A DNA stretch of 38,693 nt, taken from an uncultured Alphaproteobacteria bacterium. Its GTDB lineage: Bacteria; Pseudomonadota; Alphaproteobacteria; UBA11222. Under the pieces are notes generated by a model. The model was not told the origin of the DNA, ran no database searches, and worked only from the letters and a program-made list of their open reading frames with translations. The DNA lies in the NCBI GenBank assembly GCA_937888955.1, contig CALAQW010000142.1:1-38693 (forward strand), read 5' to 3'. The translations under genes were made by a program, and so were the position numbers. Positions 8,149 to 18,654 of the stretch are shown in pieces. Every line of letters starts with the position of its first letter. Position 1 is the first letter of the stretch.

Positions 8149-9777
8149 TCAGACTTCTTCTGCCATTTCCCGTAATTTGAACTTCTGTACCTTACCGGTC
8201 GAGGTCTTTGGCAAGTCCGCGAAAACCACATAGCGGGGGCATTTGTAATGCGCCAGGTTTTCGCGACAGTAGGCAATCACATCCTCCTCCGTCAAATCCT
8301 CGTGGCCTGTCCTGCGGGTGACAAAGGCGCAAGGCGTTTCACCCCATTTTTCATCGGGTTTTGCGACGACGGCTGCTTCCAGAATTCCGGGATGTTTATA
8401 GAGAGTATCTTCGACTTCGATCGATGAGATATTTTCACCACCCGAAATGATAATGTCCTTGGAGCGGTCGCGCAGCTGGATATATCCATCGGGGTGCCAG
8501 ACACCGAGATCGCCGGAATGGTACCAGCCACCGCCAAAGGCTTCTTGCGATGCGGTTGGATTCTTGAGATATCCCTTCATGATGACATTGCCGCGAAACA
8601 TGACTTCGCCCATGGTTTCGCCATCCTTTGGAACGGCTTCCATTGTATCGGGATCGCGCACCGACAGATCCTCAAGCACCGGATAGCGGACACCCTGACG
8701 CGCTTTCATGGATGCACGCTCCTGCGCGGGCATTTCGTTCCATTCCTCATGCCAGTCATTGATCACCGATGGCCCATAGGTTTCGGTCAGTCCGTAAAGA
8801 TGCGTGATGGCGAACCCGTTCTCTTCCATCGAACCGATCACGCTTGCCGGCGGCGGTGCGGCGGCGGTGAAAAACTCAACCCGGTGGGGCAGGGGTTTGC
8901 GTTCCGCCTCCGTCGCGTTAATCAGCATACCCATCACGACCGGTGCGCCGCACAGATGCGTGACGCCATATTGCGCCAGTGCGTCGTAGATCAAGGGGGC
9001 TTCGGTCCGGCGCAGGCAGATATGCGTGCCCGCGACAACACTCAGCGACCAGGTGAAGCACCAGCCATTGCAATGGAACATGGGCAGCGTCCATAGATAA
9101 ACCGGATGCTTGCGCATACTGGCGGTAACGACATTGCCCATCGCCAGCAGATAGGCGCCACGGTGATGAAAAACGACGCCTTTCGGATTGCCTGTCGTGC
9201 CCGATGTGTAATTCAGGGCAATTGCATCCCATTCATCGGCGGGTAGTTGCCAGTCATAATCGGGATCGCCCGGTGCGATAAATGCCTCATAATCCGTCTC
9301 ACCCAGTAATTCACCGCCGATATATGTCGGATCGTCAATATCGATCACAAACGGTTTTGCCTTACATAGTGTGAGCGCCTGTTTGATCGTGTCCGAAAAC
9401 TCCCGATCCGTGATCAGGACTTTCGCTTCGCCATGGTCGAGGATGAAGGCAATTGCAGTGGCATCAAGACGGATATTCAGCGTGTTGATAACCGCACCCG
9501 TCATGGGAACGCCGTAATGCGCCTCCAGCATGGCGGGCACATTAGGGGCCATAATCGCAACCGTATCGCCTTTGCCGATACCACGTTTACTGAGCGCGCT
9601 CGCAAGCTTCCGGCTACGGGCATAGAATTCCGCATAGCTGAGGCGGATATCGCCGTGAATGACCGCCGGATGATCGGGATATACCGCGGCAGAGCGGGCC
9701 AGAAAGCTTAAGGGAGAAAGCGCCTGGTAATTTGCGGGGTTCTTGTCTAGGTCTGTATCATAGATGCCCGGTGCCAT
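8149..9777 (-). CDS. AMP-dependent acyl-CoA synthetase/ligase (medium/long-chain or DmdB/AlkK-like)
   Basis: AMP-binding motif LNYTSGTTGNPKGVVFHHRGA; WYHSGDLGVWHPDGYIQLRDRSKDIIISGGENISSIEVE; C-terminal PKTSTGKVQKFKLRE. Confidence 0.93.
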   Translation of the reverse strand: MAPGIYDTDLDKNPANYQALSPLSFLARSAAVYPDHPAVIHGDIRLSYAEFYARSRKLASALSKRGIGKGDTVAIMAPNVPAMLEAHYGVPMTGAVINTLNIRLDATAIAFILDHGEAKVLITDREFSDTIKQALTLCKAKPFVIDIDDPTYIGGELLGETDYEAFIAPGDPDYDWQLPADEWDAIALNYTSGTTGNPKGVVFHHRGAYLLAMGNVVTASMRKHPVYLWTLPMFHCNGWCFTWSLSVVAGTHICLRRTEAPLIYDALAQYGVTHLCGAPVVMGMLINATEAERKPLPHRVEFFTAAAPPPASVIGSMEENGFAITHLYGLTETYGPSVINDWHEEWNEMPAQERASMKARQGVRYPVLEDLSVRDPDTMEAVPKDGETMGEVMFRGNVIMKGYLKNPTASQEAFGGGWYHSGDLGVWHPDGYIQLRDRSKDIIISGGENISSIEVEDTLYKHPGILEAAVVAKPDEKWGETPCAFVTRRTGHEDLTEEDVIAYCRENLAHYKCPRYVVFADLPKTSTGKVQKFKLREMAEEV

Positions 9778-9881
9778 TTTATTCCTCCGTTACCTGACGC
9801 AAATGCGATGCTGACAGTCATGCTGTTGGGAATGCTACGCTACTTAAAAAGTGCCTGGGCGACAATCGGTCTCAGGCGCCA

Positions 9882-10343
9882 TCAGCCGCGCCCCCGATAG
9901 CTGGGGACCTCGAGATCAGGAATCCAGACCCCTTTGTCAGGCGTGCCTGTCTGCCAGAAAATATCAATCGGTATGCCGCCCCTCGGATACCAATAACCCG
10001 CAATGCGCAGCCATCGCGGTTCAATGAAAGCCGCGATACGTTTGCCGATCGCGATGGTGCAGTCTTCGTGAAACGCGCCGTGATTACGAAAACTGTGCAA
10101 ATAGAGTTTGAGCGTCTTGGACTCAAGAAGCCAGCCGTCGGGGATATAGTCGATAACCAGATGCGCAAAATCGGGTTGCCCGGTTACCGGGCAGAGCGAT
10201 GTGAATTCGGGGCAGGTAAATCGCGCGACATAATCTGTGTCCGGATGCGGGTTCGCGACCCGTTCAAGCTTTGCTGCATCCGGGGAGGCGGGAAGTGCTG
10301 TCTGACTTCCCAATTGTTCAGTCTGTTTATCGTTTGTGGCCAT
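9882..10343 (-). CDS. queF: NADPH-dependent 7-cyano-7-deazaguanine reductase QueF (short, type I)
   Basis: [55 protein letters not shown]. Confidence 0.95.
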   Translation of the reverse strand: MATNDKQTEQLGSQTALPASPDAAKLERVANPHPDTDYVARFTCPEFTSLCPVTGQPDFAHLVIDYIPDGWLLESKTLKLYLHSFRNHGAFHEDCTIAIGKRIAAFIEPRWLRIAGYWYPRGGIPIDIFWQTGTPDKGVWIPDLEVPSYRGRG

Positions 10344-10382
10344 TTTGGTCAGCTGATATGGCTTGTGTGCAGCCAGCGCATA

Positions 10383-11183
10383 TTAGTGCGATAGTATCTG
10401 GCTTAGAAATTCGCGGGTACGTGCATGTTGCGGATCGCTAAAGAATGGTTCAGGTTCATTCTGTTCGACGATCTGCCCTTCATCCATGAAAATGACGCGG
10501 TTTGCAACTGTGCGTGCAAATCCCATTTCGTGGGTCACGCAGATCATCGTCATGCCTTCCTGCGCAAGGTCGATCATCACATCCAGCACTTCCTTGATCA
10601 TTTCGGGGTCAAGCGCGGAAGTCGGCTCGTCAAACAGCATGATCTGCGGGTTCATGCAAAGAGATCGCGCAATCGCCACCCGCTGCTGTTGTCCGCCCGA
10701 TAGCTGTCCGGGAAATTTATGCGCCTGGTCGGCAATCTGCACGCGTTCGAGAAAATGCATCGCAACGTCATGCGCTTCGGATTTCGGCATCTTGCGTACC
10801 CAGACAGGTGCCAATGTGCAGTTTTCGAGGATCGTCAGATGCGGGAACAGGTTGAAATGCTGGAAACACATGCCGACTTCACGTCGCACCTCATCAATCT
10901 TCTTAAGATCGTTTGTCAGCTCTATTCCATTGACGATGATCTGTCCGCGCTGATGTTCCTCCAGCCGGTTGATGCAGCGGATAAGCGTTGATTTGCCAGA
11001 CCCAGACGGGCCGCAGACAACGATGCGCTCGCCGCGAAACACCGTCAGATCAATGGCTCTGAGGACATGAAACTCCCCGAACCATTTATGCATATCGGTA
11101 ATCTGGATCGCCACCTCATCGCTGATTGCCATCTTGCTGCGATCAATCGGGGCGGGCGCTTCCTGCGCTTGCGCTTCTGTCAT
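10383..11183 (-). CDS. aapP: Polar amino acid ABC transporter ATP-binding protein (AapP/BztD-like)
   Basis: Walker [10 protein letters not shown], signature [16 protein letters not shown], Walker [16 protein letters not shown]; last gene of the aap-like operon. Confidence 0.92.
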   Translation of the reverse strand: MTEAQAQEAPAPIDRSKMAISDEVAIQITDMHKWFGEFHVLRAIDLTVFRGERIVVCGPSGSGKSTLIRCINRLEEHQRGQIIVNGIELTNDLKKIDEVRREVGMCFQHFNLFPHLTILENCTLAPVWVRKMPKSEAHDVAMHFLERVQIADQAHKFPGQLSGGQQQRVAIARSLCMNPQIMLFDEPTSALDPEMIKEVLDVMIDLAQEGMTMICVTHEMGFARTVANRVIFMDEGQIVEQNEPEPFFSDPQHARTREFLSQILSH

Positions 11184-11207
11184 ATTCGCCTCGCTTTGCT
11201 ATCTGGT

Positions 11208-12380
11208 TCAGGCACGGCGCGTCCCTTCATTCAGTCTGCTTTCGACGCGAATGCTGTAGCGCGACATGCCAAAGCAGAATGCCCAGAAAATCAGTCCGGC
11301 AAACGCATAGCCGGTTGCCGCTGTCTGCGGGGTGGACCAATTGGGATCGGTGAAGTTCAACTGTATGATACCCAGAAGGTCGAACAGGCCAACGATCAGC
11401 ACAAGTGTTGTGTCTTTAAAAAGGCCGATAAATGTGTTCACGATCCCTGGAATAACCATCCGCAATGCTTGCGGCAGAATGACAAATCCCATGGATTGCC
11501 AGTAGCTGAGCCCAAGCGCATGTGCCGCCTCATATTGTCCGCGCGGAATGGCCTGCAATCCGCCGCGAACGACCTCCGCCATATAGGCGGATGAAAACAG
11601 GGCAACGCCGATCAGAACCCGGATCAGCTTGTCGAAATTGACCCCCTCGGGCAGAAACAGCGGCAGCATGACGCTTGCCATGAACAGAACGGTGATCAGC
11701 GGTACCCCGCGCCACAGTTCGATAAAGCCGATGCAGAACATACGTACGACCGGCATATCCGATCGCCGTCCCAGCGCCAGCAAAATTCCCAGAGGCAGCG
11801 ATGCGACGATCCCCACCACCGCGACGACAAGCGTCACGAGCAGCCCGCCCCATAAGGCGGTTTCCACATGCGGCAGGCCAAAACTGCCGCCTGTCAGCAG
11901 GATGAATGTGATCACCGGGTAGACAAGAATGAGAAACAGCGCGAGATAGCGGCGGCCCGGCATTTTCTCGAAAAGCAGCGGGATGAGTGTGCACGCGCCA
12001 AGCAGATAGACAAGGTCGACGCGCCACCGTTCATCGACGGTGTAACGCCCATAGACGATCTGGCCGAACTTTGCATCGATGAACGCCCAGCAAGCGCCGG
12101 CATTTTCAACGAGGCAGGCGTCGCGATTTGTGCCGTCCCAGATCGCATCGATGAAAGCCCATTCGATTACCGGGGGCACGATCAGCCAGATCAGATAGAC
12201 ACTGACGATGGTCAAAAGGATATTGAGTGGCGATGAAAACAGGTTGATCCGCATCCAGCCCAGGATACCGATTGTCGAGACGGGGGCGGGTTCCTCATTG
12301 AGGAATTTCTCGCGCACAAACTGGATGTTTTCCACCTTGTTCTGTCCGCTGGCTGCTGCGCTGGAAATGTCGTCAGTCAT
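11208..12380 (-). CDS. aapM: Polar amino acid ABC transporter permease (AapM/BztC-like)
   Basis: Multi-TM; EAAHALGLSYWQSMGFVILPQALRMVIPG EAA loop. Start chosen at internal ATG (MTDDISS). Confidence 0.9.
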   Translation of the reverse strand: MTDDISSAAASGQNKVENIQFVREKFLNEEPAPVSTIGILGWMRINLFSSPLNILLTIVSVYLIWLIVPPVIEWAFIDAIWDGTNRDACLVENAGACWAFIDAKFGQIVYGRYTVDERWRVDLVYLLGACTLIPLLFEKMPGRRYLALFLILVYPVITFILLTGGSFGLPHVETALWGGLLVTLVVAVVGIVASLPLGILLALGRRSDMPVVRMFCIGFIELWRGVPLITVLFMASVMLPLFLPEGVNFDKLIRVLIGVALFSSAYMAEVVRGGLQAIPRGQYEAAHALGLSYWQSMGFVILPQALRMVIPGIVNTFIGLFKDTTLVLIVGLFDLLGIIQLNFTDPNWSTPQTAATGYAFAGLIFWAFCFGMSRYSIRVESRLNEGTRRA

Positions 12381-12381
12381 C

Positions 12382-13569
12382 TCAGCGCTCAACCAGTGCA
12401 TTTCGGGCATTGTACCAGTTCATCGCCAGCGAGGTGACCAGGCTGATGGACAGATAGACAGCCATTGTAATGCCAAGGACCTCGATTGCCTGTCCCGTCT
12501 GGTTCAGCACGGTGCCCGCGAAAACCGATGTCAGTTCCGGATAGGCCATCGCTGCGGCAAGCGACGAATTCTTTGTCAGATTGAGATACTGGCTTGTCAG
12601 CGGCGGGATAATGACCCGCATTGCCTGCGGTATGATAATCAGCCGCAGGGTGACGCCAGGACGCAGACCGAGTGCCATCGCCGCCTCGCTCTGGCCCCAG
12701 CTGACCGATTGGATGCCGGCACGGACAATTTCGGCGATAAAGGCGGCGGTATAGATGGCCAGCGCGATGACCAGTGCCATCAGTTCCGGGATCAATCGGA
12801 TACCACCACGATAGTTGAAGCCACGAAGTTCCGGGATGTCTGCAGTATAAGGAATCCCGGTCAGCAGGATGGCAACAAGCGGCAGGCCGATGATCAGCCC
12901 GGACCCGACCCAGAACAACGGAAATTGCCGGCCTGTTTCGCGTTGCCTGCGGTGCGCCCAATAACGCAGACCAAGCAGCGTGACGATGGCGACAATAAAC
13001 GCCGCAAGAACAAAACCGGCACCGTCTTGCGGAACCGGCGCGGGCAGGTAAAGCCCGCGGCTGTTCAGCGCACCTGTTTCGCCCAGCAACATAAGACTGT
13101 TCCGCGGGCCGGGCAGGTTGGACAAGACCGCGATGTACCAGAAAAGAATTTGCAGGAGCAGGGGGATATTGCGGAATGTTTCAATGTAAACAGCGGCAAG
13201 CCGGGATAGCAGCCAATTTGGTGACAGGCGGGCAATGCCGATCAAAAAGCCGATGATTGTCGCAAAAAATATTCCCAGCCCGGAGACAAGCAGTGTGTTG
13301 ATCAGTGCAACAAGAAATGCCCGACCATAGCTTGATTGTTCGGAATATTCGATCAGGGTCTGAACAATGCCGAAGCCTGCGGTTGTCGACAGAAAATCGA
13401 AACCGGAAGCAATATTCTGTCTTTCAAGATTGGTGATCGTGTTATCGACGATAAACCAGACGAAAAGACCAAAGCTACCCAGAACCAGAGCCTGGAAGAA
13501 AAAGGCTCTGATCTTGGGATCATTACGCCAGGCGACCGGTCCGGTTCTTGGCGCTGAGGAATCAGCCAT
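12382..13569 (-). CDS. aapQ: Polar amino acid ABC transporter permease (AapQ/BztB-like)
   Basis: Multi-TM; AAMALGLRPGVTLRLIIIPQAMRVIIPPLTSQYLNLTKNSSLA. Confidence 0.92.
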   Translation of the reverse strand: MADSSAPRTGPVAWRNDPKIRAFFFQALVLGSFGLFVWFIVDNTITNLERQNIASGFDFLSTTAGFGIVQTLIEYSEQSSYGRAFLVALINTLLVSGLGIFFATIIGFLIGIARLSPNWLLSRLAAVYIETFRNIPLLLQILFWYIAVLSNLPGPRNSLMLLGETGALNSRGLYLPAPVPQDGAGFVLAAFIVAIVTLLGLRYWAHRRQRETGRQFPLFWVGSGLIIGLPLVAILLTGIPYTADIPELRGFNYRGGIRLIPELMALVIALAIYTAAFIAEIVRAGIQSVSWGQSEAAMALGLRPGVTLRLIIIPQAMRVIIPPLTSQYLNLTKNSSLAAAMAYPELTSVFAGTVLNQTGQAIEVLGITMAVYLSISLVTSLAMNWYNARNALVER

Positions 13570-13621
13570 GCTTGAGGATCACTCCTGAGCGTCTACTGAC
13601 ATGTCCGCAAAAGGCTGGCTG

Positions 13622-14635
13622 TCAACGGATTGGCGGGGCGTACATGATCCCGCCTTTCGACCATAGAGCATTCAGTCCGCGTGAAATTCCAAGTGGGCTG
13701 TCCTTGCCGACATTACGTTCGAAACTTTCGCCATAATTGCCAACTTGGACGATGATATGATCCGCCCACAGGTTCGATACGCCCAGATTTTCGCCAAATG
13801 TGCCCTCAATCCCCAGCAGCCTGCGAATTTCAGGGTTCTTCGATTGCCGCATTTCCGCGACATTGCTTGAGCTGACCCCCAGCTCTTCCGCATTCACCAT
13901 CGCATAAAGTGACCAGGCAACGATATCCGCCCACTGATCATCACCCTGGCGGACCACGGGGCCAAGCGGCTCTTTCGAGATAATTTCCGGCAGCACCACA
14001 TGCTCATCCGCATTTTCCATCTTCAGGCGGTTGGCATAGAGGGCAGACTGATCTGTCGTGTAGACGTCGCACCGGCCCGCATCATAGGCGGCAACCACCT
14101 CATCTGCCTTTTCAAAGGCGACAACTTCATATTCCATGCTGTTTGCGCGGAAATAATCGGCGACATTCAGTTCCGTTGTCGTGCCGGTATTTGTGCAGAC
14201 AGCCGCGCCATTGAGTTCCAGCGCGCTTTTAATGCCCAGGCTGCGGCGAACCAGAAACCCCTGGCCGTCATAATAATTGACGCCGGTGAAATCGAGACCG
14301 AGCGCTGTATCGCGGGTCGCGGTCCAGGTTGTATTGCGCGACAGCAAGTCGACCTCGCCTGATTGCAGTGCGGTAAACCGTTCCTTCGCTGACAGCGGGG
14401 TATACTTCACTTTGCCGGCATCGCCAAAGATTGCCGCCGCCACCGCGCGGCACACATCGACATCGATGCCTTGCCAGTTCCCCGCATCATCGGGGTTGGA
14501 AAAGCCGGGAAGTCCCTGGCTGACGCCGCACTGAACATGCCCCTTGCTTTTCACATCATCCAGCGTGGCTGCTGTCGCCGCGGTTGCAAAGCAGCTTGCA
14601 CCGAGAAAAGCTGTAACCAGATAACGAAATTTCAT
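13622..14635 (-). CDS. aapJ: Polar amino acid ABC transporter substrate-binding protein (AapJ/BztA-like)
   Basis: Signal peptide; TLDDVKSKGHVQCGVSQGLPGFSNPDDAGNWQGIDVDVCRAVAAAIFGD. Confidence 0.93.
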   Translation of the reverse strand: MKFRYLVTAFLGASCFATAATAATLDDVKSKGHVQCGVSQGLPGFSNPDDAGNWQGIDVDVCRAVAAAIFGDAGKVKYTPLSAKERFTALQSGEVDLLSRNTTWTATRDTALGLDFTGVNYYDGQGFLVRRSLGIKSALELNGAAVCTNTGTTTELNVADYFRANSMEYEVVAFEKADEVVAAYDAGRCDVYTTDQSALYANRLKMENADEHVVLPEIISKEPLGPVVRQGDDQWADIVAWSLYAMVNAEELGVSSSNVAEMRQSKNPEIRRLLGIEGTFGENLGVSNLWADHIIVQVGNYGESFERNVGKDSPLGISRGLNALWSKGGIMYAPPIR

Positions 14636-14839
14636 TGGCTGAACTCCTTACGTGAATTTATCTGATACGGCGCGATACGAGCTATTGCCGCTTGTGGTAT
14701 CTCTCTGGTTTCTCAATTGAAACCGCCATGAAGCTGCGGGAATGTTACAATGTTCAGTGCGCCTGCCAACAGAAAAAATTTTTTTGCGACGTTAACAGGG
14801 GGGGAAACGGCGCGGTTTTTGTCTGTGGTTAAATGCCCG

Positions 14840-15655
14840 ATGGCAGCGCTGCTGTGCTTGTTATCTCTATTATGCATTCAATTGCCGGTTTTGGCGAAAG
14901 CTGCTGAAAATAGACCAGTTTATGTATATGCGGCGGCTAGCATGCAAGTCGTCCTCACTGAAGTTTTGGCGCTGGCCGGCGATGAGCTGTCACTTGAAAT
15001 CGTGCCGGTTTATGGTGGGTCGGCCGGTCTGGCACGGCAGATTGCCCAAGGCGCGCCCGCAGCCTTGTTCCTGTCGGCCAATAATGGCTGGGTTCAATAT
15101 TTGTCCGACACTTATCCCGAGAGGATCAGCGAACAGCAGCCGCTGCTCAGAAACAGCCTGGCGTTTGTCGCATCGCCTTGCATGCGTGACTGGCACGGGC
15201 ATGCGGCTGTGCTGCCTGAGCCTGAGCCTGCGTCCGCGCAAGGCTTGCATGAGGCGATTGTCGCTGCCCTTCAGACGGGAGAGAAGATCGCCTTAGGCAT
15301 GCCTGACAGCGTCCCGGCGGGGAGCTATACGCGGCAGAGCCTGCAGGCGCTGGGGTTGTGGGACGCGGTGATGCGGCAGGCAGTCTATGCCGAAAATGTG
15401 ACTGTGGCGTTGAATTGGGTTGCGCGCTGCGATGTGGCATTCGGTTTTGTTTATGAAAGCGATGTGCTGGCAGGACAGAAATTGGGTGTGCGGCATGTTT
15501 CAGGAATCCCGGGCGAGCTGCATCAGCCGATCATTTATCCGATGGCATATATAAATGGTCCGCGGAACGACGATGCGCGCCGTCTGGGGGCATTTCTGAA
15601 ATCTGCGCAGGCGCGCGAGATTTTTTTGTCCCATGGGTTTGCATTGGCCAACTAG
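14840..15655 (+). CDS. modA: Molybdate-type ABC transporter substrate-binding protein (ModA-like)
   Basis: Signal peptide after ATG 14840; VYVYAAASMQVVLTEVLALAG...VPVYGGSAGLARQIAQGAPAALFLSANNGWVQYL. The longer ORF-track start at 14750 is less likely. Confidence 0.85.
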   Translation: MAALLCLLSLLCIQLPVLAKAAENRPVYVYAAASMQVVLTEVLALAGDELSLEIVPVYGGSAGLARQIAQGAPAALFLSANNGWVQYLSDTYPERISEQQPLLRNSLAFVASPCMRDWHGHAAVLPEPEPASAQGLHEAIVAALQTGEKIALGMPDSVPAGSYTRQSLQALGLWDAVMRQAVYAENVTVALNWVARCDVAFGFVYESDVLAGQKLGVRHVSGIPGELHQPIIYPMAYINGPRNDDARRLGAFLKSAQAREIFLSHGFALAN

Positions 15656-15681
15656 CCGATGAAATGAGCATGTCGCGGCCA

Positions 15682-15736
15682 TCACATAACCTTAACGCCG
15701 TCACATAACTTTAACATTGGGTTTAGCTGCCATTAA
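15682..15736. promoter_or_regulatory. Direct repeat plus CtrA-like half-site array upstream of the chemoreceptor
   Basis: TCACATAACCTTAAC (15682-15696) and TCACATAACTTTAAC (15701-15715), then TTAA-N7-TTTA-N7-TTAA (15711-15736). Confidence 0.45.
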
Positions 15737-15815
15737 CCCGCTACCCCACATCCTGCCGGAAGTAACGGGTAGTTGTTGAAACCGGTAGTTCTTGTCGGTT
15801 CTTCAGGGGGTTGTA

Positions 15816-17546
15816 ATGCGTAGCGTATCGAAAGTGATTTGGGGAAAGGTCCAGATTACCTCTGTAACCTGGAAGGCTTGTTTAGGGGCGGCAATTGGCG
15901 GACTGGCCTTATTCAGTCTTATTTGCGGGGCCATTTTTCTGGCGTTCAAAACAGACGACGCCATGCGGAAAGTCGAGCTGTCGGAACATATTGTGGCGGA
16001 AGCGAACAGTTTCGTCGCGACGCTCACCAAGGCGCATGGCACGCTCTATCGTCTGACTGCGCAGGCAACCAATACCTCCAGTCTGACGAACGGAGCGCAG
16101 GTGGATATTGTGGGCCTGACCGCGACAATTCAGGAGACGCTCGGTGCGTTGCAGACGCAGCATGCCAATTTAGTCGGCGAAGTTGAGGATGGGATCATTT
16201 TCGCTCAATTGAATGACATCAGACCGGGCATTGCCGACTATACCGAAAAGTCATTGAAGGTGGCGGATCTGGCATCTTTCGGATCAGCGAAAGCGATGCG
16301 TGATATTCAGCGGGTCGATGAATTATATGACGCTCTCCTTACGGCGAGCTATCAGATTCAAAACAGTCTGAGCGCTGAGAATGATGCGGTGCGGGATGAA
16401 ACAGCCCGCTGGCTTCGCTCAGGCTGGGTCATCTTTATCGCGGCGTCCCTTGCCGGTCTGTTGCTGTCAGCCGGTTTTGCCTGGTCGATCGGCCGGAAAC
16501 TCGCTGCGCGTATAAAATCGGTCAGCGCCGCGATTGGCGATATCGCGGGGGGCAGGCAAGTCAACAAAGAACGAATGTATGCTGGTCAGGATGAACTTGG
16601 CGAAATCGTCCGAAATCTCACCATATTCGAACGGCATGCGATGGAGGCAAAGCAACTCACCGCTGTTCAGGCGCGTCAGAAACAAGAAACCGAGCAGCGT
16701 ATCGCGCAAGTGGGCAAGCTCTCTGAACAGTTTGATATAGTGGTGAGTGATGTGTTGCAGCAGCTATCGCAGTCGGGTGCGTATTTATCCCAAACGTCAA
16801 CGCGCCTTGCACAATCGGCTGACAACACGAAGCGTCGGACCGGAGAGGTGACCCAAATTGCCGAAAGCGCCAATCAGATGGTCAATAATGCCACCGATAT
16901 ATGCCGTGAATTGACGTCTTCAGTCCAGACGATCGGGCAGGGGGCGAAGCAATCGATTGACGGCACCGGCAAGGCGGAAGGCGCGGCGGCACAGATGGGG
17001 ACCATTTTGAGTGCACTTGACGCATCCGCCACAAAAATCGGCGATGTTCTGAATTTGATTTCAGAAATTTCCGATCGCACCAACCTGCTTGCCTTGAACG
17101 CAACGATTGAGGCAGCGCGTGCGGGTGAAGCGGGGCGGGGCTTCGCGATTGTGGCTTCGGAGGTCAAGAATCTCGCCGGGCAGACCGCCGAGGCGACGGC
17201 CGATATCGCACAGCTTGTGGCGGAAATTCAGAATGGGTCGGCGGGTGCTGTAAGCGCGATTGGCAATATTCGCGAAATCGCGCGCGAAAATGGTGATTTT
17301 GCGCAGCAAATTTCCGAGCAGGTGGAACATCAAATGGCAACGGTGCAAGCTGTTGCGCAGTCGATCGGCCAGCTGGGTGAGGGCAATCAGGCGATAAGTC
17401 AGGCCCTGCAACATGTTTTGGCGGAAGCTGACGAGACTGACGGTTCTGCGCTTCAGCTGGCGCAAGCGGTTGACGCGCTTCTTGAACAAAGCAGTGTGGT
17501 GCGCAGCGAACTTGACGCGTTTTTCGTGCAGCTTAAGGCCGCGTGA
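15816..17546 (+). CDS. Methyl-accepting chemotaxis protein (TM-periplasmic helical domain-TM-HAMP-MA)
   Basis: Hairpin tip [49 protein letters not shown] is the MCP signalling motif; two TMs; ATG at 15816 preferred over TTG at 15792. Confidence 0.95.
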   Translation: MRSVSKVIWGKVQITSVTWKACLGAAIGGLALFSLICGAIFLAFKTDDAMRKVELSEHIVAEANSFVATLTKAHGTLYRLTAQATNTSSLTNGAQVDIVGLTATIQETLGALQTQHANLVGEVEDGIIFAQLNDIRPGIADYTEKSLKVADLASFGSAKAMRDIQRVDELYDALLTASYQIQNSLSAENDAVRDETARWLRSGWVIFIAASLAGLLLSAGFAWSIGRKLAARIKSVSAAIGDIAGGRQVNKERMYAGQDELGEIVRNLTIFERHAMEAKQLTAVQARQKQETEQRIAQVGKLSEQFDIVVSDVLQQLSQSGAYLSQTSTRLAQSADNTKRRTGEVTQIAESANQMVNNATDICRELTSSVQTIGQGAKQSIDGTGKAEGAAAQMGTILSALDASATKIGDVLNLISEISDRTNLLALNATIEAARAGEAGRGFAIVASEVKNLAGQTAEATADIAQLVAEIQNGSAGAVSAIGNIREIARENGDFAQQISEQVEHQMATVQAVAQSIGQLGEGNQAISQALQHVLAEADETDGSALQLAQAVDALLEQSSVVRSELDAFFVQLKAA

Positions 17547-17694
17547 TCTTTCCTGTTGCCCCATTTTGCGTGCGGCATGGCCTTCCGGTCAGTATGGTCA
17601 GGGGGTTATAGTCTGGCCGGTCGTCAGATAGGAATGGCGAAGCGTCGTTCTGCAAATCGCGAATTTTCACCGATAAGGCCGAGAACACATATTC

Positions 17695-18396
17695 ATGTTT
17701 GCATTGACGCCGGCTGAAATCGAGGTTTTGAGCCTGTCATTGAAGGTTGCGTCCGTTGCCGTGATTGGCAGCTTGCCTGTCGGTGTGCTGGTTGCTTTTG
17801 CGTTGGCGCGTGGGCGATTCCCGGGGCGAATCTTTCTTGATGTTCTTGTGCATTTCCCGATTATCGCACCGCCAATTGTGGTGGGGTATTTGCTGCTGAT
17901 GATGTTCAGTCGGCAAAGTCCGCTGGGCGGCTGGCTTTTCGATCAGTTCGGAATCTCGGTGGCATTCAGCTGGCAGGCGGCTGCGATTGCTGCGGGGGTC
18001 ATGGGGTTCCCGCTCATGGTGCGCAGTATTCGCCTGTCGATCGAGCTGATCGACCGACGCCTGGAAACAGCTGCACAGACGCTGGGGGCACCACCGCTGC
18101 GTGTCTTTGCGACGGTGACGTTGCCACTGGCTTTGCCCGGTGTCCTGACCGGTTTGACATTGGCGTTTGCCCGCGCGCTGGGCGAATTTGGTGCGACAAT
18201 CGTTTTTGCGGCAAATATACCGGGGCAAACACGCACATTGCCGCTGGCGCTTTATACGGAACTGCAAATTCCGGGGCAGGATTTCGCCGCTGTCAGACTT
18301 ATGCTTTTATCCCTGGCGCTTGCTGTGGGGGCATTGGTGATATCGGAACTCATCAGCCGTCAATTGGGCAAGCGGGTTGTCGGTATGGCATATTGA
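17695..18396 (+). CDS. modB: Molybdate ABC transporter permease ModB
   Basis: LETAAQTLGAPPLRVFATVTLPLALPGVLTGLTLAFARALGEFGATIVFAANIPGQTRTLPLALYTELQ. Confidence 0.92.
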   Translation: MFALTPAEIEVLSLSLKVASVAVIGSLPVGVLVAFALARGRFPGRIFLDVLVHFPIIAPPIVVGYLLLMMFSRQSPLGGWLFDQFGISVAFSWQAAAIAAGVMGFPLMVRSIRLSIELIDRRLETAAQTLGAPPLRVFATVTLPLALPGVLTGLTLAFARALGEFGATIVFAANIPGQTRTLPLALYTELQIPGQDFAAVRLMLLSLALAVGALVISELISRQLGKRVVGMAY

Positions 18397-18432
18397 GCGG
18401 ACGGGCGGCGATCATGAAGAAGGGAAACAAGT

Positions 18433-18654
18433 GTGGCGCGGATTGATGTTGTCAGTGAAATCGCGGGTAAAGTCTGGAAGATTTCCGCCGACCCCGGCAC
18501 GGCGCTGGAGGAGGAGGATGACGTTTTAATTCTTGAATCGATGAAGATGGAAATTCCTGTTCCCGCACCCGCCGCGGGCAAATTGGTTGAGTTGCTGGTG
18601 CGTGAAGGCGATGACGTTGCGGAAGGGCAGGCCGTCGCGGTAATCGAGGGCTAG
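18433..18654 (+). CDS. Stand-alone biotin/lipoyl attachment (BCCP-like) protein, 73 aa
   Basis: ESMKMEIPVPAPAAGKLVELLVREGDDVAEGQAVAVIEG contains the MKM biotinylation motif. Confidence 0.9.
   Translation: MARIDVVSEIAGKVWKISADPGTALEEEDDVLILESMKMEIPVPAPAAGKLVELLVREGDDVAEGQAVAVIEG

Noticed and set aside
12208-13209. 333-aa plus-strand ORF opposite the aap permeases
   Set aside because: Antisense to aapM/aapQ; Q/R/D-rich low-complexity translation with no recognisable domain; explained by codon bias.
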